The notes: a model not told the origin generated them from the letters alone. A DNA stretch of 64,000 bases from Crambe crambe (GCA_963924555.1 OZ004596.1:1984001-2048000); one strand, 5' to 3'. Positions 42,501 through 57,500 are shown, counted from the first letter of the stretch. Numbers and translations are program-made.

Positions 42501-45500
42501 AACTCCCTAAGTGACTTTGCAAAATGACATCATCCCCTCCAATTCCATCAACTTAATTCCCTAATTTCATCCCATTTAATTCAACAGTATTACTTCAGCA
42601 AAGAAACTATAAATAAGAGAAAAAGTAAATGAAAAAATGTAGGAATGACCATTACTCAAAAAAGTAAGGAAACAAGGATAGGGATGAAGGATGGAAATGG
42701 GGTCAGTCTTTGTTCTGTATATCCAGCCAACAATCCCTAAATATATGTCTGGTAGCTTCAGATAATAGGTAGGGATTGTTGGCTGGATATACAGAACAAA
42801 GATTGATCCCATTTCCATCCTTCATCCCTATCCTTGTTTCCTTACTTTTGGTCATCCGTACATTTTTTTTCATTTCACGGAAATATTTTTCTCTTACTTG
42901 TTCCTGGTCTCTTTTATGTATAGAGTTTATTCTTCTATGTGTATGCAGGGACAGATGAAAGAAGAATAGTTCTACAATAGCACAGCAGCCCAATGCTAAT
43001 GATTATTTATCAACAAATCAAGGCTTGAAGTGTTAGGTCGAAGATGCAGATGTAGAGTCCACTGGTAGATGGATTGGTGAATCTAAAATCCCCGAGTTGA
43101 TAGAGTAGTCTATGATCATACCTAGAGCTAGGGCTAGGGGCTAGGGCTCAAATAATTGGATATCAAATACATGCACATGGGTATTATCAAAAAATGGCTT
43201 CCGATAATTAAGTTAGTCAAGTACTGTGCTCCGTAGTTCGACTCTTTCAAGGATTGACGGGTACAAAAGATCGTAGCTGGTAGAATTTGGAGTGGATTTA
43301 TCCAGAAATCATAGCTGTAGCTTGAGTGGTTTGAGAGATACGGTTGTCTAAGAATAATAATAATAATAATAATAACTAGCCTGCACCCACAGAAAATCTG
43401 TGGCAATCTTATTTCGCATTTGAAATTGCATGCTATTGGGGTTGGTTTTTTCTAGCTAAGCCTATGCTGTGCTCTTCTTCCTTCAGTGAGGCTTTCCTGG
43501 CATCTTGCTTGCTATCTAGGTCTGCTGCAGCCATGCATTCTCTGCTGGCCTAGGCTTACTGCAGTCTCCAGCCCCTTGCTTGTTTCTATCTTTGCCAGCC
43601 TGGCTAGGCTTGCTGCAGTCAGGGTAGCTATTGACTTTTGAATCATATTTCTCTTTTTCTTTCTTTCTCCCCTCACCTCTTTGTAACGTTGGACACTTAG
43701 AGCATCAAGATTCATTGTTGAGTGAAGCCCATAGCTAGAAACTTGAGTGCTTGGGCGTATTGAGCTGCTCTGTGGCTCGATCCGCCCTTCCTTGCTTTGA
43801 ATTTGCATGTTGCCACAAGTGACATACATGACCTTTGAACTGTGATGGACGTACGTACGTACAAGCATATTGATATATAGATAGAGAAGAAGACGAATCC
43901 AGCAACTTACCTCTTGCCGTATTTCTGAAACAGTAAGCTGCTTGGTGGTCTGCACTTTGTAGTAGGCTCTAGTAGGCTGGATAATCATTCACAGTAGCTT
44001 TTGTTAAGTCTAAGTGGGGGAACTTGTATTAGTCTATGTGCGGCGCACACCGCCATCCGTGTCATCCCTACATAGAGAGAGCTACTGCTCTCTCTGGTTA
44101 TTGAAGTAAGGATTATTAGCTGAGGGATGGTGACTGGCTATGCAAGACGTACTACAAATAACTATCACTAATCTAACACTATAATCAGCTAATCTCTGAA
44201 GCTGTTGCAACCTCCTACTCTTTACTTTCTCAGTTGATTCTTCACACTCGATCAAGCAAGCAATCCCAACCAACTTCAGTGAAGTGAGGTAGGAGTCTTA
44301 CTCATTATGGAAGCATATTATGTGTACTGTATAGAACTAATTAATCTAGTCTGAGTTGTATGTACATCTTATTAAGTCAGTGTTATTGAAGTCATTTAAC
44401 ATACCTCAGCTCTTGTTCTCTCTTGTTTCAACTCCTTAATCTATGTTAAAAAAAAATTAAAGCCTTATTATTGTGCCAAACCAGACATTGCTAGGAGGTT
44501 AGGGATCATATGGAAGGGCCGATCTTCTATACAAGATAACATTCACATGCAATTGGAATCCTTACATGAAGCAATTCATTATTGCAGTCAATTGAATGTA
44601 GGGATCATTATATTCAAGTGATTTGCATGTGAACGCTTGTCTTCCCTTTCATAGGACAGCGATGTTTCAGTTGAGATATTTATGTCATCATTGGGTAATA
44701 ATTTTATAATTTTATTTCTTGTTTATAACTTATATTTGACTTGTAATCCTTACATTAATTAAATTTCTTTCTATCACTTGTTTGCATACTTTAATGTTCG
44801 TTACTCAAGTGAGATTCTTCATTTCACATGAAAAAGGAATTTACTTTGCATGAGTAATAATAACACTGTACCTATTCAATTTCTTGTGATTGTATGTTCC
44901 AAAGGCTGAATGTTGTTTGTCTTGCATCTGTACTGTTGATGGCTTGTGTCAAGAAGTGACATAGCTATCATAGCTAGCTAGTTATAATGCAAACATGTGC
45001 TGCCAAAAATCAATTATGACATCATGAAACAATAGGTGTTGTTTCATGAATATCTGCAAAACAGCATCCATTAGGGAAAGAAAGACACCTCGACCAATGG
45101 GACTCGGGTACCTAGTAGTGCTCTTGCTGCGCTCAGGCTGCCACAGCCCAGGCCCTCGGGTTTCTAAATACCAGGTCTCGGTGTCTAACTGTCATATAGA
45201 CACTCCCTAAAAGGCATGTAAAGTGAAGTTTGGCTGCATAGGCAATGGTGCATGGTTTTAGAGTTTTTTTTTAAAGGTAGAGAGTGCTACTGCACTCTCC
45301 AATATGAGAAATACTTATTTGGTAAAGGGTCTAAGATGTTGTTTTTGCTTGTTAATATAGCTGCATATTTACACTGCACTGTAATTTTAGATCAAGAAAG
45401 TTATTACTGGTATGAGTCAATTGAGCATTACTATTTTAGCTATGAGAGCCTATGTAAACACCCATCTTAGTCAAACGATGTAGCTAGCACACAACTTAGG

Positions 45501-48500
45501 ATTTTCTAAAACTTAGCATTAGTTCTAGAATCAACAGGCTGGTGATAAAAGACCTGGAATGCACAGTAACTAACACAAAGGATGCAACAAAAGCAACAGG
45601 TCTGAAATTGTTCAGAGTTACCTCCAAATGTAGGGGTTGTTTGACATGAGGCTATCCATACATAGCTAACCCTTTTACTAATTTATTTTTGTAGGTACAT
45701 ACACTGGTGATTATCTAACTTTTACAGCAACAGCAATGTAAATGACATGTGCATGGCATGTGAAGTGAGAGCACGGTTTACAGACTACAGCCAAGTTCTG
45801 GCTGAGCTGGTGTTATATAGCTGCTAATGTTTTGTTGTCTTGAGCAAAGAAGAGTAGATAACTTATATGCAGTTTATCAGACCCTTTTCAAAAAAGCAGA
45901 AAGAGTGCCAACAGACTAAGCAAACTATGACCACCACAAATATAACTTAGCTAGTTAGCTCCATATAGAAAGTCACTACATGTAATGTAATAATTAATTT
46001 ATAGAACAACAATAAAATGCATGCAAAAAGTCTTCCTATACATATAATTATTACCTGCAAAAAAAAAAATCAGTGACAAGGTTACCCCAATGATAATGCA
46101 GGATTAGCTATAGCCAAGGCATCAAGTCTTTTAAAAGACAAACTTGTTAATAGCTATGATTGACTTACTAATATTGACAAGATATCTTTTGTAGTGCAGT
46201 ATTCCTTCATACAAATAACCTCTTCACTGCACCAGTCTCTTAAACTGCTATCAAAAAATCGATCAGAATCATCATGCATGCCAAGTATCTGAGTGAAGAA
46301 TAGTTCCTTCTCATTGCGCCGATTACAAAAATCCATTATTTTCTGTAGCAAACCCTTAGCAACTTGAGAGCAGTCTGACAGGCTTGATATATGAAACAAT
46401 TCAAAATTAAATATAATATCATCTATTATACTATTCTTACTTTTCTTTAAGAATTGTTAAGGTATTATGCCATACTATATCTGAGAAATCATCACGAACT
46501 TCAATTTCATATCTCTCCATATACGAAGTGAGTACATCCTACACATTTTAAAAATAATACAAAAGCTCTAAACTATAAGAGTGTGCTCTTTCTAGGGGTG
46601 ACTATAATGTGACCGAATTTGAGAAAAGGGACCACTTCACGCAGAATTTCAAAATGGAGTTATTAGTACCATGCTATAGCCCATTGCCTTAGAAGTTCAT
46701 TGATACTACGCTTGAAGTTATAAGCGCTAGAAGTGCATCGCCTCAGAGAAAGATTCAGTAAGCGTTTTGCAATAAACCGCATCTAAACATATAACAGTCC
46801 TTTGTCTAACAGAAAGTTAGACAAAGGACTGAAGATACTGTGATGGCAATAAAAAAGAAGTGAATAAAAAAATTAATTTTACCTAAGGCTAACTTTAAAT
46901 GCGCATATCTCAAATTAAATCCTGCGTGAAGTGGTCCCTTTTCAAAAATTATATCACATATTATTTCTAACTTAAGTCTCTGCTGCTAATACATGTATAA
47001 TTTCATATTGTACTTTAGAAGATGGAACTAACCTCTTCACACATAATTATAGATTTAGGACTAACCTCAGTGAGCATATTAATTAAACCAACTTTATTAA
47101 CAAATTGTAATGTACTCCGATTTGCCTCTTTTTCTTTTAAGTGTAAGGAAACCTATGTCAATAAAAAATTAGCATGCATTTCTGGTTTCAAGTGAGTCAT
47201 GGTTCATAAGGATTACCCTTACTATAGCACTCTCTAAGTAGGGATGGCAGGTCAAAGGTCAGCTATATAAATTTCTACATCTACCCAGAAGAGGGAAGAA
47301 TGTTTTGCTACAGTTGATTTAATAAGACTTGCAACAGATTTTTTAAACACTATTATCACAGGTTAACAAGCTGCCATGTGGCTAGTTCGGTATGCCATTG
47401 ACATGGAGGATGGAATAAAGGGTTGGTAGTTAGGGACATGCAAATTATGCTGGCATAGTTTTGGGTTGAACCTTAATGCCAGCATAATGCTGGCATATTA
47501 GGGGATTTTTACTTCCAGGGTTTGGTAGATATGGAAGTATTGATGTCAACTCTTGAGTTCCTTTGTAATTAGAGTAGCCACCTACGTAATTGGTGGTGGT
47601 AACAAAAAAAACTGTCTTCTGCTGCTGTTTTATTTATTAAATGTTCCAGCAAACTAACTTGCTGCTGATAAATTATGATGGATGGCTAAAAGAGGCTGCA
47701 ATTATGTTACAATAAATCATCACTTATTTTCTTACCAATTTTTAAAAGCATAATAGGCATTTTTGTTGAGCATAATAGGGCAGGGGTTCTGGCATTGGAG
47801 CATAACATAATAGGGAAGAAAAAAGCATAATTTGCATGTCTCTATTGGTAGTAGTGCAGGGGTCACCAGTGGCATATCGAGCGAGGTGCTCAGGGTGCTC
47901 GAGCACCCCCCCCTCAGCTGCTAGCTAGCTTTTTCAGTAGGCTCGCTTCTATAATTCTGATCATCTAGCAAGCAGTAATTACACTTACAGAAAGAGAGCC
48001 CGAGTGCAGCATTGGGTCAGAGTTCAATAATCACATCGGCGAGGCGCATGCGCCCCGGCACGTTTTTACCCTAAATATTGCACATCTCGATCTAAAATCT
48101 GTGCTTTTTTATTCAAACTGCACAAACTGAATGCCTGATCTGGGCCTGGGCATAATAAAGAGGGTATGGTTAATCAAAAGTGGGCATGAAAAAATTTGCA
48201 TGCACTTACGCGTGTAGTATTGATATTACCTTGGCACCCTCCTAGCTCAAATTCTAGATACACCACTGGCCACTCGTGGTCTACCACAGTCTTACATATA
48301 ACATATCAGAGAGAGTGGTAGCTCTCTATGTAGGGATGACGCGGATGGCTGTGCGCACTGCCTATAGACTGATATAATAGTTCCACTACTTTAACAAAAG
48401 CTACTGTGCAGATTATCCAGCCTACTAGAGTGCAGACCGAGTTTCAGGACTAGGGAGCTTACCGTTTCAGAAATACAGCAAGCAGGTAAATCGCTGGATT

Positions 48501-51500
48501 TTTCTTCTTCTCTATTATTATTATTATTATCATTCTCCATATCTCTCGAACCACTCAAGCTACAGCTATGATTTCTGGATAAATCCACCCCAAATTCTAC
48601 CAACTACAATCTTTTCTACTTGTTGATCCTCGAAAGAGTCGATGAAAAAAGAGACACTACGGAGCACAGCACTCGACTAATGTAATTATTGGAAGCCATA
48701 TTTTCTATAATACGCATGCGCATGTATTTGATATCTGAAATTATAATATTACTCAGCTATCTCTAGCTAGCTAGCTCTAGCTTAGCTAACTCTAAATAAT
48801 GATCATAGACTACTGTATCAACTCGGGGATTTTAGATTCACCAATCATCTACTGGTAGACTCTTCTTCGACCTCCGGGTATAGCTTAACAATAACAACAC
48901 CTTGACCATGGGCGGCAGAACCGGTCTGGCTGCTCCGGACCAGATTTTCTATCAGGTGGGCATGGTTGGTCGTGGTCGTTGATCATGCATGCTCCCAGTT
49001 GGTAAGGGTCGACTAGCATGCAATCGAGCCAACTGTTCATTTTCTGAATCTCTTTCTGATATCGCGAACAAAAGCCTCAGATTTCCTAAGAAAAATTCGG
49101 AAAAACCAAAGTAGTAGAGCGCTCTTTCCGCTCAGATTGGTAAATATGTTTGGCAACTTTAATAAATATTTTGGCCTGACCACTGAAAAAATGCTTCCGC
49201 CGTCCATGTTGACTCGTTGATAAATAATGATTGGGCCGCTATGCTATTGGAGAACTATTCTTCTTTCACCTGTCCCTGCATACACATAGAAGAATGAACT
49301 CTATACATAGCTAAAACCATAAAAGAGAGGGAAAAAAGACCAGGAACAAGTAAGGGAAAAAGCATTTCGTGAAATGAAAAAAGATGTAGGGATGACCACT
49401 GTTCAAAAAAGTAAGGAAACAAGAAGGATGGAAATGCGATCAATCTTTGTTCTGTATATCCAGCCAACAATCTCTACATATATGTTGGGTAGCTTCAGAT
49501 TATAGTGCAGTAATGTACGTATATGTAGGGATTGTTGGCTGGATATACAGAACAAAGATTGATCCCATTTCCATCCTTCTTGTTTCCTTGCTTTTTTGAG
49601 CAGTGGTCATCCCTACATCTTTTTTTTCATTTCACGAAATGCTTTTTCCCTTATAAGCCTATAAGCTGCCCAGCCTGATATATTGATATATGTGCAGCCT
49701 GCATAATATGCACATAGCCTTAGCCCAACATACAGTAGCTTTGGGGAGTGCCTGTCAAGGGCAGTCCCAAGTGCAGCAACTGCACTCTCCAATGCTAGCC
49801 CTAGAGACCTATGAGCCCTTACCCCATCCACTTTTTCCTTTGAAAAAAAAAGTACATGTATATGTGACCGGATTTGCGAAAAACGGCCACACAGCGAAAA
49901 TTAAAAATTTTGGGTTAAGATGAAATTCGGCCCCTAGGCTCTCTATTGCGTGAATTTCAAAGCTGTAGCTTCCATGATGCCCAAGGAACTGCTCTTAGAA
50001 GTTTCAAGAAGCATCCATTAGCGTTTCTGAAAAAGCTACGTAAACATTATTTCCGGACACGCCCGTGCACTACAAAAATTGCATGGGAAAGATGATGCCA
50101 ACAATCCCTACATATACGTACATTACTGCACTATAATCTGAAGCTACCCGACATAATATATGTAGAGATTGTTGGCTGGATATACAGAACAAAGATTGAT
50201 CCCATTCCCATCCTTCTTGTCACCAATCCATCTACCGGTAGACTCTACTTCAGCATCTTCGACCTCCAGGACCAAGTATAGCTCAACAATAACACAACAA
50301 CTTGATGATTGGGCTGCTATGCTATTGGAGAACTATTCTTCTTTTATCTGTCCCTGCATACACATAGAAGAACGAACTCTATACATAGCTAAAACCATAA
50401 AAGAGACCAGGAACAAGTAAGGGAAAAAGCATTTCATGAAATGAAAAAAGATGTAGGGCCCGTAGTGTCTCCTTTTTCATCGACTCTTTTGAGGATCAAC
50501 GAGTAGAAAAGATCGTAGTTGGTCGAATTTGGAGTGGATTTATCCAGAAATCATAGCTGTAGCTTGAGTGGTTCGAGAGATATGGTTGTCTAAGAAGAAT
50601 AATAAGAAGAATGAAAGGGAAAAAAAATTAAAAAGGCCATTTAGTGTTAGCCTAGCTATAGCAGTTTCTGTGAACAAACATCTAAATTATGCTGCCTTCA
50701 ATAATAATCCCTATACATCACTGCCTCACACCAAGCTGCTTTAATTGTTCATGTCAGTGTAAAAGTTCTGCTTGGTTTAGGCCAGGGGGGGTCGGACAAG
50801 CTTTTCGCGAAATTGGCTCGCAAAGCTTTGCAAGAATAGACGCGCAGTAAAGAATGGTTGGAATGTAATTAACGATGTTTGATAGGCTGTTTCTCCAGCT
50901 TTAAACATTTGTAGATGATTTTACCTGGGCACAAGAAAGATCTAGTAAGTTAGTTGCTAGAAAGCAAACCAGTTTTAGCTGGGCTTTGAAATTCAGTTAG
51001 CAATTAACCTTTTCCTGAATCTCCAAAACAGGATGGGGATGGATTGGGTTCAGTCGATTTTCAGAAATCTACCTGTTAGATCTATCTACAGTCCAATTCA
51101 AGTCCATTCAAAGCGTACACATCTCAAGGAATAGCAACTTCAAAAAATGTATTGAAATTCTATGTGAATAAAAAGTGCCTACTCAGCAATAATTGTCCGA
51201 CCCCCCCTGGATTTAGGCAGTGATGTAGGGATTATTATTGAAGGCAGATGTTTGTTTACTACCGCACTCTCTGACATATATAGCGCCCCAGTAGCAAATG
51301 ATTCATTCTTCCTACATTGGTGGAGGGTGAGTGCTCGTATACTATCCCTGTCTGGCTAGTGTAGATGCAACAGTAACCAACTCGGATGGAGCTGTTCAGA
51401 TGTATGAGAGGAAAGCATTAGACTTCCATCTTCCAAGAGTTTGAATGCATAGCCTGCCTGTGCTGCCGCTGTTGCAGCACCAATCCAGAAGCTATGACCT

Positions 51501-54500
51501 GAATAGCTACTTGAGTGGACTCCAGCTTGTGCCAGAGCTGTTTGCAGGTGTGATACGAAGGAGGCCCTTGTTAGTGGTGTGCAATCCTGGAAGATAAAGA
51601 GAGGTCCCTGAGATGGAGAACGTAGACTGAGGTACCTTAGGATTGCTGTCTCTGGACAAGGGACCGTGTTAGTACGTCCTAGGTATATATAGCACCCTAC
51701 ACCAAAAGTATCTGTCTTACTGTAACGTAAGTGGACTGTTATCAGTTGTGGGTTGTCTCGAGAGTCTACCATGATATCACTAAGTGACAATGGGAAGTCT
51801 GCAACATCTGTTCCTGTGCAGGTGAATTCGCCGGCCCAGAGGAACCCAAAGAAACCAAGGCAGCATGCTGCCCACAACATGACACTGTTGTAAAGCACTG
51901 GGGATTTTGACCACACTTCATGAAGTGATATGAGCAAATGGATGGTGATTGGGAGTCGATGTTTTTGTTGGTGGTCAGGTTTGGATCTGTGTATTCCTTT
52001 GAGTATGTAATTAAGTTGAGGGAAGGAGGACAAGGAGGGATCTGGTAGGCCAGCACGGATTTGAAAATAGCGAAGAACGCTGATTGTCTTCCAGGCCACT
52101 GTCTGGGACAATATGGCAGCAAAGTGGCAGAGGTCTTGTTCTGAGAGTGGGAATGGGGTTAGTGCAGTCTGGCTGCAGAACCTGGTGTATTGACGCCATC
52201 CCGACTGATAGACTGCATGGATGGTCCTAGAGATTCCATAGTCAAGCAGTTCCTGAACGATGTCCCAGAAAGTCCCGGACAGACTGAGGGATGGACACTT
52301 GCTGGATCTGAGGGACAATAGAAGAGAAGAAGGTATGGTTGTTGTGCGAGATGGCATCAGCAGCTAAATTGTGTGAGCCAGGTAGGTGCTCAGATCTGAA
52401 CTCAAAGTGGTACACAGCTGCATAGGTGCGATCTCCACAGCGGCCATATTGTCTGATTGGAAGCAGACACACTGTCTGTGCCAGCAGAGTGATGCAGCAA
52501 GCACAACTGGAACTAGCTCTTTTGCTGCAATATTTACTACATTCCAGCTCTCAGGGAGAAGATCTCAGCAGCTGGTAGAGCATGTACTCGCTCCATGCAT
52601 GCACACTGCTTAGGTCCTAACTAACCCCAGTCATCTCTGGGAGTGGCCATCCTGCGCTGTTAACTCTATTTAAAGCTGGCTTTAAACATCACTTACCACA
52701 TTTCATTGATGTAGCCATGCAGAGTTTGGTTAACCACTGGCCACAAAGGTTCAGAACTAGTCTGTTGCAAGTTTACTAAATCAACTGTAAAAAGCAACAA
52801 TTGACTTTTGTTCTGGTTTTTTGCCTCAGCACCAGAGTGCCAAGGCACAGTGCCAAAGGTGACTATGGTATGTACATATGTCCAGAGATATTCTATACTA
52901 CGTAATTATCTCTAAATGCCAAGTGAACACAGATTAAACATACATACACATCCATCCATCCATCCATACATACATACATACATACATACATACATACATA
53001 CATACAAATGGCATCAAATTCAAATCATATAGCTGCCACTGAGCGGTCACGTATGTTACGTAGTATAGAATATCTCTGATATGTCTTATTAGTAGCACAC
53101 GCAAATAATTATACGCATGCACATGACCTTGACCTTACAAGCCACATGTATGTACAAGAGAAAGTAACAGCAGGCTAGTTAAGTTATGCAGCCTGTACCT
53201 GCCACTTAATAACCTGTTAGAACGGCACCTAGAGACTGGTCTTTGCTATTAGTTTTGATAAAGGTTCTACTTCACAATTCAGTGATATCTATAGTACCCT
53301 GAACACTAGTTAGTCTTTCTCTGCCGCTTTGAAGCCAGCGCACATGTGCTGGAGGGGTGGGACCACATAAAATAAGCATATGTGGCTACAGAGCTAGCTA
53401 GCTCTTCTCTTCAATTTAGCTAGCTAAGCTAGCTCTTCACATCTTACAAAGAAAAAGGATGAATACAAGTGAGCGCAAAAAAAAGGTAGGATGGCCTAAA
53501 ATCTAGTTGGGCTGTGCTGCAGCCTCATATGAAAACAAACCCTACTGCCATTAGCTAGCTGTAGGCAGTGGATGTAAATGTAGGGTATGAGACTCAAAAT
53601 TGATTTTGAATAAGTAGGAATGGCAAAAATATAAGAGGAATTTCCCATCTCAATTTTATAGTAACTAACCTTATCTTTCATATATTTCCAATACTTTGCT
53701 ACATTGGCACTATCACGGAACTCAACGAAGATCGATAACTCCCCAGAGTCAAGAATAAATTGGACTACCATTGACACCCATTGTTCTGTTTCATTTCTAG
53801 TAAAATCATATTCAAAGAGAAGACGAAGAAAATATCCAACCTACAAGATATAAATTGAACACATTGATTAAAGAAACTTCATGAGCAACTACAACAGTGT
53901 GGTTACAGTGCTTAGCTAAATCATAGGTAGTACTTTAACAACACCATTTTAACTTCCATCACAGTATATAATAAAATCTTCCCATCAATTATTTATTTTA
54001 TATGCCCTATGCACTATTACGGGAGGTGGATTGATGTACGACTGGGAGGGCACCAAGTAGTGCAAGGCAATGTCATCAATTTCCTGTTCAATGTTAACCT
54101 CATGCCTGACTAGCGAATCTGTTAGGAAAGCCTTCCTAACAGATACGAGCATGCAGCCCCATCCTGACTGTGACTTGCACAATCCTGCACATAATAATTA
54201 TGATGTCATACTATTCCATACATGTTTCCTTTAATCATCTGACTCGATATAACTTTTTTACGTAATTCATGCTTTGCTGTTGATCAGTTTGTTATTTGGA
54301 AGAAAACCATTCACTACTACTGAGATAGCTATAGCTAGTTGCTCGCTAGTACAGAGGAATCGCTATAGTGTCAAGAGGTGACCCCTAACTGGTGGCAGCA
54401 GTAAATGCAGAATCTCCAGACAGACAGAAAGCCAGAGTTACCTAGTTGCCACCCACGTCGAGCTCATTTGAGCTATTCACCAGCTTTAAAACATACTCTA

Positions 54501-57500
54501 AAATTTAATGAGCTGTATGCCTAAAGATGAATTTCAAACTGCATGAGTGCATTATAACATGAACTATTATTATATACACATGCATGTTGTTATGAAAGAG
54601 AAGGTAGTAACAGAGATAAGAAATGCTTCATATTTCACTCAGTTACAGTGTAAGTATCTTATTTGACTAGATTCTTGTCTCTGCTGTTACTTTCTGGCAT
54701 GTAGTCGATGTTCTCTTGGTGCTTTTGGCTTTCCTGTTGTGGCTTGCCTGGCTAAAATCGTGGCCTGTAGCATGCACACTACCTTGTTGAAATGTTCATT
54801 TGAAGTTGTCAATCATGAATTCGCAATGTGCTACTATTAAGACTTACATACATACCATGCATGCATAGTCAATCTCAGCACTGTGCCTTGGCACTTCAGT
54901 GCCGAGGCTAAATATGTTTGACTAACTTACACTGCGGAACTGATATGTAGTAGAGCTTTTGATAGCATCTCTTGCAGTGCACATTATATCAGTGATTAAT
55001 TTTAAAAAATTTATATGTTTTGATAGAAAATATTCACGGAAACTCCTTAGTACAATCCTACAAGGAAAAAAAGAGCTAATATCATTATAAGTACAATGAT
55101 TAGGATTTCATCCCCCCCCCCTCTCTCCCCCCCTACAAATTGTCATGTTTAGTTCACCCTGCACAGATGAATGAACCATGTACAAGTCACCTTGCATGTC
55201 CATTGATGATAAAAAATTTTTAGTGTGACAATATTATGTGATAATGATTGACAATACTCGAAAGATACCTCCACTGATAAGCTAGTTACAGTTGGGTTGT
55301 CACCTCAAGCATCAAGTTGGAGAAGATAGACTCTTTTGACATGAGGCTACAAGAGGAGCAACCCAGAGAGGAGTCTTCCAAGAGAGAAGAGAGTGACCAC
55401 GATGGCCTGAACCTTTGGATTGCCTATGGGCAAGACGACATCAGCAAAGATACTAGAGAAGCTTCAAATCCAGTAGCAAACTGACAACTGAGGGAAAGTC
55501 TGATACTTCCAGACAACTGTGACAAAGTAGGTAAATTGAAGGCAGAGAGCAAGGGACAATCTACCCACGCTAAAGGTACCAATACTCGCCAGCCAAACCC
55601 CTGCCAAGTCACCACTGACAGTGAACAGGAGTTCTTGAGATAAACACACCTTTTCAAACACTTCACCATTCACAATGGTAATGTCGGCTCCACTGTCCAC
55701 AATGCCAGTCATGGATAACCTTGGAGTAACATAAGAGCAGCTCTCTACATCTTCCACTTGCATCACCTCTTCATCAGAGGAAAGACAGGCCAGTGGAGAA
55801 AGACTTCCAGCCACCTGACAAGGTTCTGAGGACATATGACCGGCAAGCTTTCTTGGTCGATAGCCAGATGGATTTGTACATTCCTTTGGGAATTGCATGA
55901 TGCACACACCTGTGTACATCGCCCATAATAGATTGCTACTCTCTGATGGAGCTGTCAACTGGCATAAGAAGAAGCATTAAGGGTTCAAATACTAATGTAA
56001 TAGGGGGGGAAAATGTAGGGACCATTGCTCAAAAAGTAAGGAAACAAGGGTAGATATGAAGGATGGAAGGATGGAAATGCGATCAATCTTAGTACCCTAC
56101 ATATACATCGGGTAGCTTCAGATAATAGTGTGTACGTATATGCAGGGATTATTAAAAGATTGATCCCATTTCCATCCTTCCATCCTTCATCTCTACCCTT
56201 CTTTCCTTATCGGAATTTTCCCTTAATTGTTCCTTGTCTTTTTTCCCTCTCTTTTATGGTTTTGAGTTCATTCTTTGCAGGGACAGATGAAAGAAGAATA
56301 GTTCTCCAATAGCATAGCAGCCCAATGATTATTTATCAGCAAGTCAAGGCTTGAAGTGTTAAGCTATACTTGGAGGTCCAGGATGCAGATGAATCTTAAA
56401 TAGAGTTTACCAGTAGATGGATTGGTGAATTTAAAATCCCTGAGTTGATAGGGTAGTCTATGATCTAACATGAACATAGCTGAGTAATATTATAATTTCG
56501 AATAATTGGATATCAAATACATGCGCTTAGTATCGAAAAAAATAGCTTCCGATAATTAAGTTAGTCGAGTACTGTGCTCCTTAGTGTACATTGACTCGTT
56601 CAAGGATTGATGAGTAGAAGAGATTGTAGCTGGTAAAATTTGGAGTGGATTTATCCAGAAATCATAGCTGTAGATTGAGTGGTTCAAGAGATATGGTTGT
56701 CTAAGAAGAAGAATAACAAGAATCCAGCAATTTACCTGCTTGAGCTCCCTGGTCCTGAAACCTGGTCTGCACTTTGTAGTAGGCTCTAGTAGGCTGGATA
56801 ATCATTCACAGTAACACAGTAACTTTTAAGTCTAAGTGAGGGAACTAAAAATTCACTTTTGTAGCTATTAGTCGCACACTACTGTGCACGTCATCCCTAC
56901 ATAGAGAGAGCGGCAGGAAATTTTTGTTGCTTTGTTTGAAATTATGACCTACTCATGCACAATCATCAATACTGTGCACACATAATAGATGCATGAACTA
57001 AATCTGAACCATGAACCTAGCCATGCAGCCTTTGTGGCTTAGGAAAGTTCTTTCAATGTTGGAAGCTATGTTACAAGTTTATCAGTGTGTGCAAGTGTAG
57101 CCATGGTGTGTGCATACATTGTTTGCATTAGAGTTCATTCTGCTCAGTCCATCAACAAAGTAAAAACTGCTATTTTCTTTTGTGTGTGGGTCATAGTAGA
57201 ATTTGCTGACAATTGAATTATGTGATAGTACTTGAGAAAAGGAGTTTTATGGCATTAAAATTCATCATTTTAAAGTGTTTAGAAACTTTTCCTTTGATAT
57301 GTGTAGCCTTAATGAGGTAGTTATCTGGTGTAGAAACTCTGCAGTAGCTAGGTTACTGAGTTAGTCATTAATTGTTTTAACAAATTAATTGTGAAGAACA
57401 CAAATTACAACACAATAGCAGTGCAGTAATCAAATCAGCAGGAATATCTGGCTGGTGTCAGTAGATAGTTAAACTGTGGAGTTAGTGCATGCCATGTAGC

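Noticed and set aside
43900..43990. Exon-like minus-strand stretch ending ATACGGCAAGAG|GTAAGT
   Set aside because: The same sequence occurs at about 390, 48470 and 56740 inside HP-A copies, so it is repeat body, not a host exon.
52934..53122. Open frame across the CATA/CATC run
   Set aside because: Product of the microsatellite (repeating MYVC-like residues).
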